A DNA stretch of 64,000 nucleotides. Source: CAYYMD01 sp964472875. GTDB taxonomy: Bacteria > Planctomycetota > Phycisphaerae > SM23-33. Each line of letters opens with the position of its first letter. The first letter of the stretch is position 1. The translations under genes and the position numbers were made by a program. The stretch covers positions 1-64,000 of the forward strand of contig CAYYMD010000005.1 of the NCBI GenBank assembly GCA_964472875.1, in the 5' to 3' direction. The notes beneath the pieces were generated by a model, which worked only from the letters and a program-made list of their open reading frames with translations, did no database searches and had not been told where the DNA came from. Positions 9,168-17,950 of this stretch are shown one piece after another.

Positions 9168-10501
9168 TTGTCACGTCCGGATGAATCTTCGTGGTTAAGA
9201 CCGAACACTCGTATCGCGTCGTGTTCGAGCAGGGCCTCGCGACGCTCGACCCAGCGGGCCAGGCCCGCATGCGCCAACAGCAGCGGAATGGCCACCATCA
9301 ATCCGAACTGCGTGGTGATAAGCGCCTCGGAGATACCGCCGGACAGCAGGCGGGGATTTCCCGTGCCCGCCGTCGAGATCGTATCGAAGGTGGCGATCAT
9401 TCCAGAGACGGTACCCAGAAGCCCCAGCAGCGGCGCCACGCCTGCCAGGGCCGCCAGCACCGAGAGTGACCTCTCCAGTTTGGGGGCCTCGGCCAGAAGG
9501 GCTGTCTCCATCGCCGCGTCGCGCTGCTGCTCGTCGGCGCCCATGGAGTCTATGCCGGCCCGCAGCACGCGGGCAGTCGGCGTGTAAGATTTTTTCAGTT
9601 CGATGTGCGCCTCTGAGGCCCGGCCGCTGCCAACCCTTGCCAATACGTCATTCACCAGCGACGGCGGCGCCTTGGTAGCCACCAGGTACACCACCCTCTC
9701 AATGATGAGGATGATTCCAACGGCCCCGACGACAATTATCGGATAAATGAACAGGCCGCCGGCGCTAATCCAACTTTTCATCGTCCACGGCCGAGACGGG
9801 CTTCGCTCTACCAAAGACCCATCCACGTCCAAGGGCAGATGGGCAAGTTCGCCGTCGGCGGCTGCATGAAGAGTATCGGCGCCGTCCTCGGGAACGTACT
9901 GGCCCGTAACGCGCATGGAGCCGTCGGGCAATTTGCCAAGCAGGCCCAGCGTCGCCTCATTGTCGCCGCAGGCGTAGGCGGCGAAGTCGCCAAGGTGCAG
10001 CACGGTAACGCGTTGTTCGCCACCGTCGCGAGCCACGATATTTTCCGGACCGACGGTAACGTCGAAACCGTTGCGTATATTTTGCATCCGGCGCCTAAGC
10101 GCATCCCATGCTGCCTGCTCCACGGCAGCTATGGAATCGTTCACTTCTATCGAAGCGCCGGCAAGTTCCGCCAACTGTGTTACAATGTTTTTAGTGCGAC
10201 GCTCGGCCATGGCGGCGTTGCTGCGGAGGTCTTCGGCCTTCTGTCGCATGCTTTCCAGCGATCGCTCGGTCTCTTTTGCCTCTGCGCGGGCGGCGTCGAG
10301 ATTTTCGTAGGCCTTTTGTAACTTCGCGGCCAGTTCTTTGCGGCGTTGAAGATGTGCGGTTTTCGCCTCGGCCAGACGCTTGCGGGCCTGTTTGCGTGTG
10401 GCCCTTGCGCGGGAGAGCAGATCCTGCGGCGAGGGCAACTCCTGCGCAGCGACCGGGAGTGTAAGAATAATGGGCACAATAACGCACAGGCCTCGCTTCA
10501 T
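9164..10501 (-). CDS. TtpC-like fusion: periplasmic coiled coil plus ExbB/TolQ channel domain
   Basis: 445 residues. A signal peptide (VPIILTLPVAAQE) is followed by a long coiled coil at about 28-130 (ARATRKQARKRLAEAKTAHL), a small beta-rich domain (VTVLHLGDFAAYACGDNEAT) and then a membrane channel domain. The channel helices include GGLFIYPIIVVGAVGIILII, AALAGVAPLLGLLGTVSGMI and ITTQFGLMVAIPLLLAHAG. This architecture matches TtpC of TonB2 systems, where a large ExbB-like protein works beside ExbB2/ExbD2. It overlaps the gene before and the gene after by ATGA. The coiled-coil plus beta segment resembles the preceding DUF3450-like protein, suggesting a shared or duplicated periplasmic part. 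Confidence 0.87.
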   Translation of the reverse strand: MKRGLCVIVPIILTLPVAAQELPSPQDLLSRARATRKQARKRLAEAKTAHLQRRKELAAKLQKAYENLDAARAEAKETERSLESMRQKAEDLRSNAAMAERRTKNIVTQLAELAGASIEVNDSIAAVEQAAWDALRRRMQNIRNGFDVTVGPENIVARDGGEQRVTVLHLGDFAAYACGDNEATLGLLGKLPDGSMRVTGQYVPEDGADTLHAAADGELAHLPLDVDGSLVERSPSRPWTMKSWISAGGLFIYPIIVVGAVGIILIIERVVYLVATKAPPSLVNDVLARVGSGRASEAHIELKKSYTPTARVLRAGIDSMGADEQQRDAAMETALLAEAPKLERSLSVLAALAGVAPLLGLLGTVSGMIATFDTISTAGTGNPRLLSGGISEALITTQFGLMVAIPLLLAHAGLARWVERREALLEHDAIRVFGLNHEDSSGRDK

Positions 10502-11340
10502 TGTTCCTGCTCCTCGTTTTTATCGACGTTCAGGTGATGCACCGGAAGGAGCGTCCAGTGGGGCGCGGACTGCCCCTCGGCGATGGCGAAGGCCTTTTTG
10601 ATGGACTCTGCGTCCTGCTCGTCGGCCGCGGGATCCAACATCAGTTCCTCATCTTGCATGGTGGCCTGGCCGGCTTTTTTGCCGTCAAGCGACATCCACC
10701 ACGCGGCCGCGCCGCCGGCGCGAAGGAGTTTGACGGTTACGGTCCGCCCGCCCAGTTCCGCGTTGACCAGTTCCACAGTTGAGGTGCAGTTGTTCTGCTC
10801 GGTTTTGGCCAGGCGATTAATATCGGCCGAAAATCGCCGCAGCGGGTCGGTTATCCCAGCAGCGGTGTCCGGCGGGACAACGCCGGGCAGCGAGTGGCCC
10901 TTCAGCGTTTCCAAGGCCTGTTCGAGCCGTTCGGCGAGTGCGTCCACCATCGCCTCGACCTCTACGAGCCGCTGCTGTTGGGCCTGCTCGTCGGCCACCT
11001 GCTTTTTCAGTTCCGAGCGATTCTTTTCGGCCTTATCGGCTTCCCGCCTGAGTTGCTCGGCCCGACGGTTGACCGAGTCTATGAGCATTTGGAGTTTTTC
11101 CTCCTCCATGGCCCATTGTTGCTCGGCCTGTTGCAGTTCATCGCGGGCCTGGTCGGCAGCGATTAGTTCGGCAATTACGTTTTGCGCGATAGAGGACGAC
11201 GGGCGGGTGGCAGGCGAATCCGGCGGATCGCCCGTGGCCAGGGACATCAGCGCCAACAGACAAACAGCCGCATGCAAGTGAATGTTTTTGCATACGCGGC
11301 CGATGCCGGCGACAAACCCGACGATAATTTTCAAAACCAT
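10498..11340 (-). CDS. DUF3450-like exported coiled-coil protein
   Basis: 280 residues from the ATG at 11340, which has GAGG nine bases upstream; a GTG at 11361 in the same frame is less likely. A signal-peptide-like segment (NIHLHAAVCLLALMSLATGD) precedes a long coiled coil at about 70-155 (ELQQAEQQWAMEEEKLQMLI, EKNRSELKKQVADEQAQQQR). A C-terminal beta-rich domain (LGGRTVTVKLLRAGGAAAWW) follows. DUF3450 proteins sit directly before ttpC in TonB2-type loci, and this gene has the same position with an ATGA overlap. Its role there is not well defined; a periplasmic partner of the ExbB fusion is inferred. Confidence 0.78.
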   Translation of the reverse strand: MVLKIIVGFVAGIGRVCKNIHLHAAVCLLALMSLATGDPPDSPATRPSSSIAQNVIAELIAADQARDELQQAEQQWAMEEEKLQMLIDSVNRRAEQLRREADKAEKNRSELKKQVADEQAQQQRLVEVEAMVDALAERLEQALETLKGHSLPGVVPPDTAAGITDPLRRFSADINRLAKTEQNNCTSTVELVNAELGGRTVTVKLLRAGGAAAWWMSLDGKKAGQATMQDEELMLDPAADEQDAESIKKAFAIAEGQSAPHWTLLPVHHLNVDKNEEQEQ

Positions 11341-11389
11341 TTTTGATGCCTCAATTTGCACGGTACAGAATAATTATAAACTATTGAGT

Positions 11390-13438
11390 TCAAAACTTCA
11401 GGCCCAGGCCGCTTTTGAACGTGGCGCCTTCGTTGGGCCATCCGACGACCGTGGAATAATGCTCGTCGAATATATTGTCCACGCCGAAGAAAACATAGTG
11501 CTGTTTGTCCTCGCCGAAGTAATATGTAACCTTCGTGTTGACCTCTGTGAAGTCGCCCAGGTCGACCGGCGCACTGCCCGAGGCGAGGAACCGCTGGTTT
11601 TCGTACTGAGAGACGCGCTTGGCCAGTACGGAGAATTCGACGTTCTTAATTAGGTACGACACGCCGCCGCCGAGAATGATATTGGGAACTTCCTCATCCT
11701 CGACCCATACACCATCCTCTTTTTTCTCCGTTTGCATGCCGACGGCGTTGAAGAAAAACTGCAGTCCGTTGTCGAACCTTTTTGACCGCACGTCCAGTTC
11801 CAGGCCATAGTTGTCCCTGTCGGTGTTTTCGAACAGCCCGAATTCGTTGCCATTGACGGTGACCGTCTGTCGTGTCAGCACGGCCGCGTCCTGCTGATGG
11901 ACGTAAAATGCTGTCAGCGAGGCCTCGCCGAAGCGGTCCCATTCCCGCTTGAGGCCCAGGTCACATTTTGTCCTGGTCTCGGTTCCGGGCTGCTGGAGGT
12001 CGGTGTCGAGCATGCCGGGATTGGCCTCCAACTGGCCTCGCGTCACATTGGCGTGAATAGAGTAGCCCTTGGGCAGTTTATACACACCGCCGAGCGTGAA
12101 CGTGTGCAGCGGATCGCGCCACTCGTCTTGGACTTTCACGTTCCTGAGGCCCCCCTTGGGGCTGCCTTCGACGTTGAAGCCGCCAAACTCGTTATAGTAG
12201 GTGCGGCTGAGGCGATAGCCGGCATTCAAAATTAAATTGCCGAAATCGTGCTCGTCGACGATTATCCCCGAATACGTCCACAGGTCAGCGGGGTTGCCCA
12301 CATAAAATCGTTTTCCTGTCGGCGATATCCAGTTGTTGAACAGGCCGCCGAATCGCAGCGTGTTTTTCTCGCAGAGTTTCAGCGTCTGAGTTATTCGCGC
12401 CCCGTATTCGAAGTCGTCCTCGAGCCAGTCGTCGCTGCCGGAGGTATGGCCGTGAAATCGCCGCTGGGCGTAGTTGGCGATTATTTCTGTGGCGGCCCTG
12501 TCGCTCGGCTGATACCGCGCCTTGCCCACGAACAGGTAACTTTTCATCGGATCATAGTTAGTACTTTCGGTCCGGAACCTGGCCTGCGCGGGCGGTTCCG
12601 CAAGTTGCAGCGAGCGGTCGCCGAAGAAACTCATGCCCATAACTGAGAAAGTCCATTCCGGAGTGGGACTGGCGACAATACGGCTATAGAGGTTGGTGAT
12701 ATTCTCATTGGCGTTTTCGCCATCCGGTCCGTCTGTGTGTTTGTACCCCGCCCCGATGGCGTAGGACAGTTCGCCGATTACGTCGCCGTGGCTGAGGTCA
12801 GTGCGGGAGGTGTTGTGGCTTCCGTAAAGGGTCTTAATATTGGTCCGGCGCTTGGTGTACGTGCGGGGGATGATGTTTATCATGCCGGACATACCGCCGG
12901 GGCTGAGCATCATGGCGCCGCTGGAGCGAAGGACCTCCAGCCGTTCGAGGTTCGCGGTGCTGATAAAATATCCCGTTTCGTGGAATTCCCTGAACCATGC
13001 GCCGTCGATGAGATAACCCGGATAGGGATATCGCTGCCCGCGGACCGAAAAGAACTTTTTAACCTTTCTACCGCGGGACTCCGTCCACGCGCCCGGCACG
13101 TACTTAAGCGCGTCAATGACGGAATACGCATCCAGCCATTCCATCTCCTCCTTGCCCACAACGCTTTGTGCGGTGTCCAGTCCTGGTGACTCGCTCAATG
13201 GCCGCTTGATTAGGTCGCGGGGCCCCTGGGCGGTGAAGTTGGACTTTTCGCCCTGCTCCACGGGTGATTTTTTACCCGTTATGGTGATGGTTTGCGCCTG
13301 TTCGTCCTCCCGGCCGGCGGGTTGCGTGGCCGGTTGCGTAGACGCAGCGACGGAATCATCATCGCCCGCTGCAGTCGAGTAAACGAATAAAAACGTTGCG
13401 AATATTGCCAAAAACATCTTCGAACTACTGAACTTCAT
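11390..13438 (-). CDS. TonB-dependent outer-membrane receptor
   Basis: 682 residues from the ATG at 13438 (AAAGGA ribosome-binding site). A signal peptide (FLAIFATFLFVYSTAAGD) is followed by a TonB-box-like segment (QTITITGKKS) and a plug domain: VIDALKYVPGAWTESRGR, FSVRGQRYPYPGYLIDGAW and LERLEVLRSSGAMMLSPGG. A beta-barrel with many alternating strands ends in the terminal-Phe sequence STVVGWPNEGATFKSGLGL followed by KF. The plug/barrel style is nearest to siderophore- or iron-complex-type receptors, but the ligand is unknown. It lies between the anti-sigma gene and the DUF3450-like gene; an ECF sigma controlling its own uptake receptor is a common arrangement. Confidence 0.93.
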   Translation of the reverse strand: MKFSSSKMFLAIFATFLFVYSTAAGDDDSVAASTQPATQPAGREDEQAQTITITGKKSPVEQGEKSNFTAQGPRDLIKRPLSESPGLDTAQSVVGKEEMEWLDAYSVIDALKYVPGAWTESRGRKVKKFFSVRGQRYPYPGYLIDGAWFREFHETGYFISTANLERLEVLRSSGAMMLSPGGMSGMINIIPRTYTKRRTNIKTLYGSHNTSRTDLSHGDVIGELSYAIGAGYKHTDGPDGENANENITNLYSRIVASPTPEWTFSVMGMSFFGDRSLQLAEPPAQARFRTESTNYDPMKSYLFVGKARYQPSDRAATEIIANYAQRRFHGHTSGSDDWLEDDFEYGARITQTLKLCEKNTLRFGGLFNNWISPTGKRFYVGNPADLWTYSGIIVDEHDFGNLILNAGYRLSRTYYNEFGGFNVEGSPKGGLRNVKVQDEWRDPLHTFTLGGVYKLPKGYSIHANVTRGQLEANPGMLDTDLQQPGTETRTKCDLGLKREWDRFGEASLTAFYVHQQDAAVLTRQTVTVNGNEFGLFENTDRDNYGLELDVRSKRFDNGLQFFFNAVGMQTEKKEDGVWVEDEEVPNIILGGGVSYLIKNVEFSVLAKRVSQYENQRFLASGSAPVDLGDFTEVNTKVTYYFGEDKQHYVFFGVDNIFDEHYSTVVGWPNEGATFKSGLGLKF

Positions 13439-13514
13439 CGAATAAATCCTTTCCTTTCTCTGTTGGTAAAACGTCTGTAACAATTCCGGCTGTTGGTCTA
13501 CATTTTGGGGGTGA

Positions 13515-14900
13515 TTACGAGCGGCCGGGTTCGGCCATGACGATGGCGTGTACGGTGCCGTCGCGTGTTTTTATGTATCCTGTGTCGCCGACACTGGCGA
13601 AGGCGTTGCATGAGAGCACTCCGGGTATACGACGGACGATTTTTCCGGTGCGGCGATCCAGCGCCACGAGCCGTCCGTTCCGGCGGGTGTCGACGTAATA
13701 AATAAGTCCGCCGGTCTCACTCAGCGGACTGCATCCCTCGGCGGCGCGCTTCCAGAGCACCCGGCCCGTGCGACGGTCAATCGCAGTTACATTCCTGCCC
13801 CTCAGATAGAGTCCCTCGGAGGTCGTCAGCAGGCACCGGGTGGGGCTGACCGCCCTGCGCCACAGTGTTCGGCGAGAGTTTTCATCGATGCAGAACAGTT
13901 TGCTGTCCATGCCGAGTTCGGTTTGTGCGAAATAAATCCGTCCGGACCCCAGCGCCACAAGCGGTCGTCCGATGGCGAACCTGCTGTCCTCGAATTCTCG
14001 GCGCCACAAAATATGCCCGGAGGACGCCTCCAGCCGCATCAGCCGCCCCGCAGTTGCTACGTAAATATAACCGTTTCTATTTGCCGCACGGGAAGGCAGC
14101 CCCTCACGCTCGAATGACCGCGTCCACTTTACCTCGCCCGTGGATGCGTTCAGCATTCGCACCTCGCGGCCGACGGTCCAGCATACCCTGTCCTGGCCCA
14201 GTGGCGACGGCCGGGAGGGATATATCGTGTGCCCGCGCCCCCGATAGATACTTTGCCACAATTTGCCGCCGTCGGCGGCGTCCAGCGCAAGCAGGGCGAT
14301 TTGCCCGTTTTGCCCCTTGGCCAGACAGAATACCCTTTTTCCGTCGGCTGCGAGATAACCGAAACTTCTGGCCGGGCAAGTCCATTTGGACTCGCCGGTG
14401 GCGGCGTCCACGGCTACCACATGTCCGTCCGTATCATCGCCGGCAACAAAATACATGTTGTCGCCGTTTACGATGAAACCATCCGCCGTAGAAGCCCGCG
14501 CGGCCATGGCGCCTTCGTAACGCCACTTTTCAAGAAATCCGTTGCTGGCTGATGTTTTCCGCGGCTGCGATTCGCCACTGATTATGCCCCACAAACTCAC
14601 CGCCGCGATAAGTACGGCCGCGGCGCCGAAGACAGTAATGACGCGACGAATACGACGGCCGAAACGTTTCGATTTGATTTCCCGCGACACTGCATCCTGC
14701 AATCTGTATTCGAAAGCGACCGACGGCGCATCGGCGTCGCCTGAGCATTTGACGTCGTCGGCGATCCGTCGGATTTGCTCCTTGGCCTCGCGGCAGGCCG
14801 GACATTGTCCGAGGTGCTCGCGCACCCGGCAGTGTTGCTGCGGCGAAAGGCCGCCAAAGACGTACAATTCGAGATTTTCGCGGGCTTGTCGGCAGTTCAT
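13515..14900 (-). CDS. Zinc-finger anti-sigma factor fused to a PQQ-type beta-propeller
   Basis: 461 residues from the ATG at 14900. The N-terminal anti-sigma zinc finger has His29, Cys33 and Cys36 (REHLGQCPAC). One membrane helix follows (about 85-107, RVITVFGAAAVLIAAVSLWG). A long periplasmic region consists of PQQ-like repeats: VVAVDAATGESKWTCPARSF, LLALDAADGGKLWQSIYRGR, VRMLNASTGEVKWTRSFERE and VTAIDRRTGRVLWKRAAEG. The finger should hold the ECF sigma encoded just upstream. The propeller could sense a periplasmic ligand or bind the receptor plug, but that is inference. The frame is open to 14963 and would then overlap the sigma gene. Sensor-type propellers on anti-sigma factors are known mainly from Planctomycetes. 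Confidence 0.83.
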   Translation of the reverse strand: MNCRQARENLELYVFGGLSPQQHCRVREHLGQCPACREAKEQIRRIADDVKCSGDADAPSVAFEYRLQDAVSREIKSKRFGRRIRRVITVFGAAAVLIAAVSLWGIISGESQPRKTSASNGFLEKWRYEGAMAARASTADGFIVNGDNMYFVAGDDTDGHVVAVDAATGESKWTCPARSFGYLAADGKRVFCLAKGQNGQIALLALDAADGGKLWQSIYRGRGHTIYPSRPSPLGQDRVCWTVGREVRMLNASTGEVKWTRSFEREGLPSRAANRNGYIYVATAGRLMRLEASSGHILWRREFEDSRFAIGRPLVALGSGRIYFAQTELGMDSKLFCIDENSRRTLWRRAVSPTRCLLTTSEGLYLRGRNVTAIDRRTGRVLWKRAAEGCSPLSETGGLIYYVDTRRNGRLVALDRRTGKIVRRIPGVLSCNAFASVGDTGYIKTRDGTVHAIVMAEPGRS

Positions 14901-14940
14901 GGCCGCATCCGGATACGGGCATATCCTTCCATCAATACGC

Positions 14941-15636
14941 TCAAACCGTCCGCGGCGGGACAATTTTTTTGGAAATGTCGCCCGAAATTTCTTCCTCTTC
15001 CCCTGTGCTGTCTTTGTACAGTCGCCGCATCCGTCCGCTTTTACGCAGTCGCCGAAGCGCCCGCTGGGCGCGTTTTTTAGCCGCCTCGGTGGAAATCCCC
15101 ATCGCTGCGGCTACGTCGACGAAAGGCATCTCATGTACAATCCGCAAAGTCAATACCATCCTGTCGTCTTTACTCAGTCCGGCCAGAATGTCCGATGCGT
15201 CAATATCTTTCCATGGTGAGGAGGTGTATGAAATGCATGTGCTCCCGAATGCCTGCTGATTCATTACATAATTTGTCCTGCATTTCTTGTGGTGCAACCG
15301 CCGTCGAATCATATCTGTGCAAACGTTGCGGAGTATCGTATAGAACCAACTCGAGAACGGCCGGGACGTGCGGAATTTCTTACGGCTGCGAATCACACGC
15401 AGGAACGCCTCCTGGACGGCGTCTTCGGCCGCGTGCCCATCGCCGGCGTGGTCCATAATTCCATTTGCCACTGCAAGCGCAGGCGAAGTGTAACGCCGCA
15501 TGAGTTCATCGAACGCATCTGCGTCGAGGCAGGCCTTGAACCGAGCCATCAGCGATTCATCCCCAGCCGTACTTTTGCGACAGGGGACACCGTAACTTTT
15601 TCTGGAACAAAACGTTGTATTTTTCTTTTTACCGAT
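14941..15636 (-). CDS. ECF-subfamily RNA polymerase sigma factor
   Basis: 231 residues if translation begins at the ATC codon at 15636. Region 2 is complete (DESLMARFKACLDADAFDEL, AEDAVQEAFLRVIRSRKKFR, PFSSWFYTILRNVCTDMIRR) and region 4 ends in FVDVAAAMGISTEAAKKRAQ. No ATG lies upstream of region 2: the first ATG (15552) would cut into it. An excellent GGAGG at 15646-15650 sits nine bases before the ATC, and a TTG at 15756 is the only other in-frame standard start seen. The start is therefore uncertain although the gene is not. The anti-sigma gene follows 40 bases downstream, so this pair probably controls the TonB locus. Confidence 0.87.
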   Translation of the reverse strand: MGKKKNTTFCSRKSYGVPCRKSTAGDESLMARFKACLDADAFDELMRRYTSPALAVANGIMDHAGDGHAAEDAVQEAFLRVIRSRKKFRTSRPFSSWFYTILRNVCTDMIRRRLHHKKCRTNYVMNQQAFGSTCISYTSSPWKDIDASDILAGLSKDDRMVLTLRIVHEMPFVDVAAAMGISTEAAKKRAQRALRRLRKSGRMRRLYKDSTGEEEEISGDISKKIVPPRTV

Positions 15637-15645
15637 GCTGTTGTT

Positions 15646-15650
15646 CCTCC
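15646..15650 (-). promoter_or_regulatory. GGAGG ribosome-binding site before a non-canonical ATC start
   Basis: On the minus strand a perfect GGAGG is followed by nine bases and then ATC GGT AAA. It is the only strong ribosome-binding site upstream of region 2 of the ECF sigma factor. ATC initiation is rare in bacteria but fits the spacing. Confidence 0.4.
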
Positions 15651-15827
15651 GGATTTCGTGTCCCCATACGGCACAGACGCCGCATGGCCGGCCAAATCGT
15701 CCGTTTTTGAAGTTAAACTCGATAATGTTATTATGGTTTTCCAATTTTATTGACAATTATTATTCACTATTAATTTTCTGTTGCGATATGAAGTGTGAAG
15801 AAAATTGCCGAAATCCAAAATTTCTGG

Positions 15828-16595
15828 TTACTTGCTGAAATAAAGCCAAACGCCGTAATTGAGAGAGGAATCTTCGGGCTTATGTCGAATTATCTCGAAG
15901 TCTTCGACATCCATTTGATTCATAATCACACGAAAACGCTTGGCGTCCTTGTCCGGATTGTACTTGGGCCCGCCGATTAAATGTTTGCGGGTCAGTTTTC
16001 TTACCTCACTTTCGGGCATAGTGGGCGCCACACCGCGCCCGATGAAGGCCTTCCCGCCCGGGCGCAGTACCCTGTGAATTTCGGCCAGACCTGTTCGCAA
16101 GTCGCTCCAGAACTGGTAACTGCCGCGCGATATTATTATATCCGCGTAATTTTTCTTGAACGGCATGTCGCAGGCATCCGCAAACACAAATCCCGTACGA
16201 TGCGCAAAATTGTAATCAAGAGATTCTTGTGCAAAGTTCCGAGCGCACCACGTGTTGATATCCGTGTTTACCCAGTAGAAACGCTTGGTTCGCTCTACTA
16301 ATTCAAAAACGAGATTGCCCGAACCGCCGCCGATATCAATCCCGATTCCCGCGCGTTTTGACAGGTTAAACCGGTCCACCAAATAATCGGCCAGTCGGGC
16401 ATAAACAATCTTCCGTCTGTCGCCAATCTTATCGATTCTCGCGGCTCTTTCCGGTCCGAATTTTTCGTAATTCGGCCGCCGCAGGCCAAATCCAATTGTC
16501 GTGAGGGGTTTTTTTACATCAAAGCCGTGGTGAGCAAAAATTTCCCGGGCACGTGGACCGGCGCACACCAATCCCGTGCGTAAAGGAACGGCCAC
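15828..16595 (-). CDS. Class I SAM-dependent methyltransferase
   Basis: 255 residues from the GTG at 16595, which follows AAAGGGG with ten-base spacing; the frame is open to a TTG at 16673 that lacks a ribosome-binding site. The Rossmann core is clear: motif I GIGIDIGGGSGNLVFELVE, an acidic residue after the second strand (WVNTDIN), a YADIIISRGSYQFW segment, and the post-II motif EIHRVLRPGGKAFIGRG. The small-molecule or protein substrate is not evident. It is the only gene between the sigma factor and the divergent prepilin-like gene, so context gives no help. Confidence 0.8.
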   Translation of the reverse strand: MAVPLRTGLVCAGPRAREIFAHHGFDVKKPLTTIGFGLRRPNYEKFGPERAARIDKIGDRRKIVYARLADYLVDRFNLSKRAGIGIDIGGGSGNLVFELVERTKRFYWVNTDINTWCARNFAQESLDYNFAHRTGFVFADACDMPFKKNYADIIISRGSYQFWSDLRTGLAEIHRVLRPGGKAFIGRGVAPTMPESEVRKLTRKHLIGGPKYNPDKDAKRFRVIMNQMDVEDFEIIRHKPEDSSLNYGVWLYFSK

Positions 16596-16735
16596 GATTT
16601 TCGAGCCCCTTTCAGTCGGCCGGCGGCTGCGTTCATCACCCTCGCCGCCGCTTAAAAAATGTCTTGCTTTCAAGGCAGCACTGAATTATAAAATAATATG
16701 GAATAGTCAACTTATACTGATTTAAGGATGAACAA

Positions 16736-17896
16736 ATGAATACCATGTATGCAAGGTCAATTCGGGATCGTGTTCGGAAAGATGATTATTTTCAGGCGGC
16801 GCGTCGGCGCAGGGACACATGGTTAGGCAGCAGACTTAAGCACACTGCGTTTACCCTGGTCGAACTGCTGGTGGTCATTTTCATAATCGCTATGCTGGTG
16901 GCCATACTTGTCCCCAATCTATCCAAAGCCATGAGCGTTTCAAGGCGCGTTCAGTGCGCCAAGCAACTGCACGACATGGGCGTGGCTGCCGGTGCAATTC
17001 GTTCCAGTGGGGACACGGCGTATAACCCAGAACCGCTGTTGACCAAAACTGGCTGGGGAGGGCAACTGTTGGCCAAACTTAACGAGGAATCCTTTATTTG
17101 TCCCGAAGAAGACCCCATGCTGCCCATAGACGCAGTAAGGCATCCGCACCCCATGTCGAATTTGGGGGGATACAGCATATACAATAAAGGCCTTGGCCAC
17201 TATACGCCTTTAGAAGAAGGAGCATGGATGGTCAAACTGTCACAAACACAATTTAATAATGCTAAAAACCAGGGTTACTTACGGGACAAGGGGCGGTGGT
17301 GGAACCCGTGGACGTATGAACCGGACAACAATCCGGGACATTACTATTTATGCTATGAAGGTATGCGATGGAAACAAATATATAATAATCGTCAAGAGAA
17401 GGAAGAACCCGACTTTGATGATATAATCATCGAGGTGGAATTACAGCCCGGAGGCGAGACACGCGTTACTAGTAGATATCAACCGGGGCCTTGGCCTCCT
17501 AATGGATCGACGATATATACGCATGCCATGGTTAACGAGGAGGGGGAAAAGTTTTTCGACCCGCTCAATTTCTACCCTACTCCTACTATCTTCGATGTGG
17601 ACACGGGCATGTGCAGTTACGGCATCAACTATAACGATAATGTCCGCAAGCTGGAAAGTATGGGAAAGAAGGTGCTTCTGCTGGATTACGAGGCGATGTG
17701 CGCGGAAGAGGATGACGAATACTGGGAAACCGGCCAAACGGGGGACCGCGACGGCGATGGGACGCTTGACATCGCGCGCCACAGCGGCAAAATGAACGTT
17801 CTGTACCTCGACGGATCTGTGGAGGCGAAACGTCCGGAGGAAATCAATCCCCAGGGCGATTCGAAGATTCGCAACAGGATATGGGAAGAGAACTGA
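16736..17896 (+). CDS. Type IV prepilin-like / type II secretion pseudopilin-like protein with H-X9-DG motif
   Basis: 386 residues. A basic 37-residue leader precedes the prepilin peptidase motif and hydrophobic helix (AFTLVELLVVIFIIAMLVAI). The C-terminus carries the planctomycete H-X9-DG signature (ARHSGKMNVLYLDG). Such proteins are numerous in Planctomycetota and Lentisphaerae and are thought to be exported by a type II/IV pilin-like machine; their job is poorly known. The leader is longer than in classical pilins. AAGGATG precedes the ATG with suitable spacing. A HEAT-repeat gene follows 54 bases later and may be co-transcribed. Confidence 0.87.
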   Translation: MNTMYARSIRDRVRKDDYFQAARRRRDTWLGSRLKHTAFTLVELLVVIFIIAMLVAILVPNLSKAMSVSRRVQCAKQLHDMGVAAGAIRSSGDTAYNPEPLLTKTGWGGQLLAKLNEESFICPEEDPMLPIDAVRHPHPMSNLGGYSIYNKGLGHYTPLEEGAWMVKLSQTQFNNAKNQGYLRDKGRWWNPWTYEPDNNPGHYYLCYEGMRWKQIYNNRQEKEEPDFDDIIIEVELQPGGETRVTSRYQPGPWPPNGSTIYTHAMVNEEGEKFFDPLNFYPTPTIFDVDTGMCSYGINYNDNVRKLESMGKKVLLLDYEAMCAEEDDEYWETGQTGDRDGDGTLDIARHSGKMNVLYLDGSVEAKRPEEINPQGDSKIRNRIWEEN

Positions 17897-17950
17897 TTTG
17901 TAGTTCACGCGGCGCGGCGCAAAGACAAAGAGCGGAGAAGCGTTAATGTA

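Noticed and set aside
15552..15552. ATG at 15552 as start of the ECF sigma factor
   Set aside because: It would delete the first part of region 2 (DESL), which is conserved in ECF factors.
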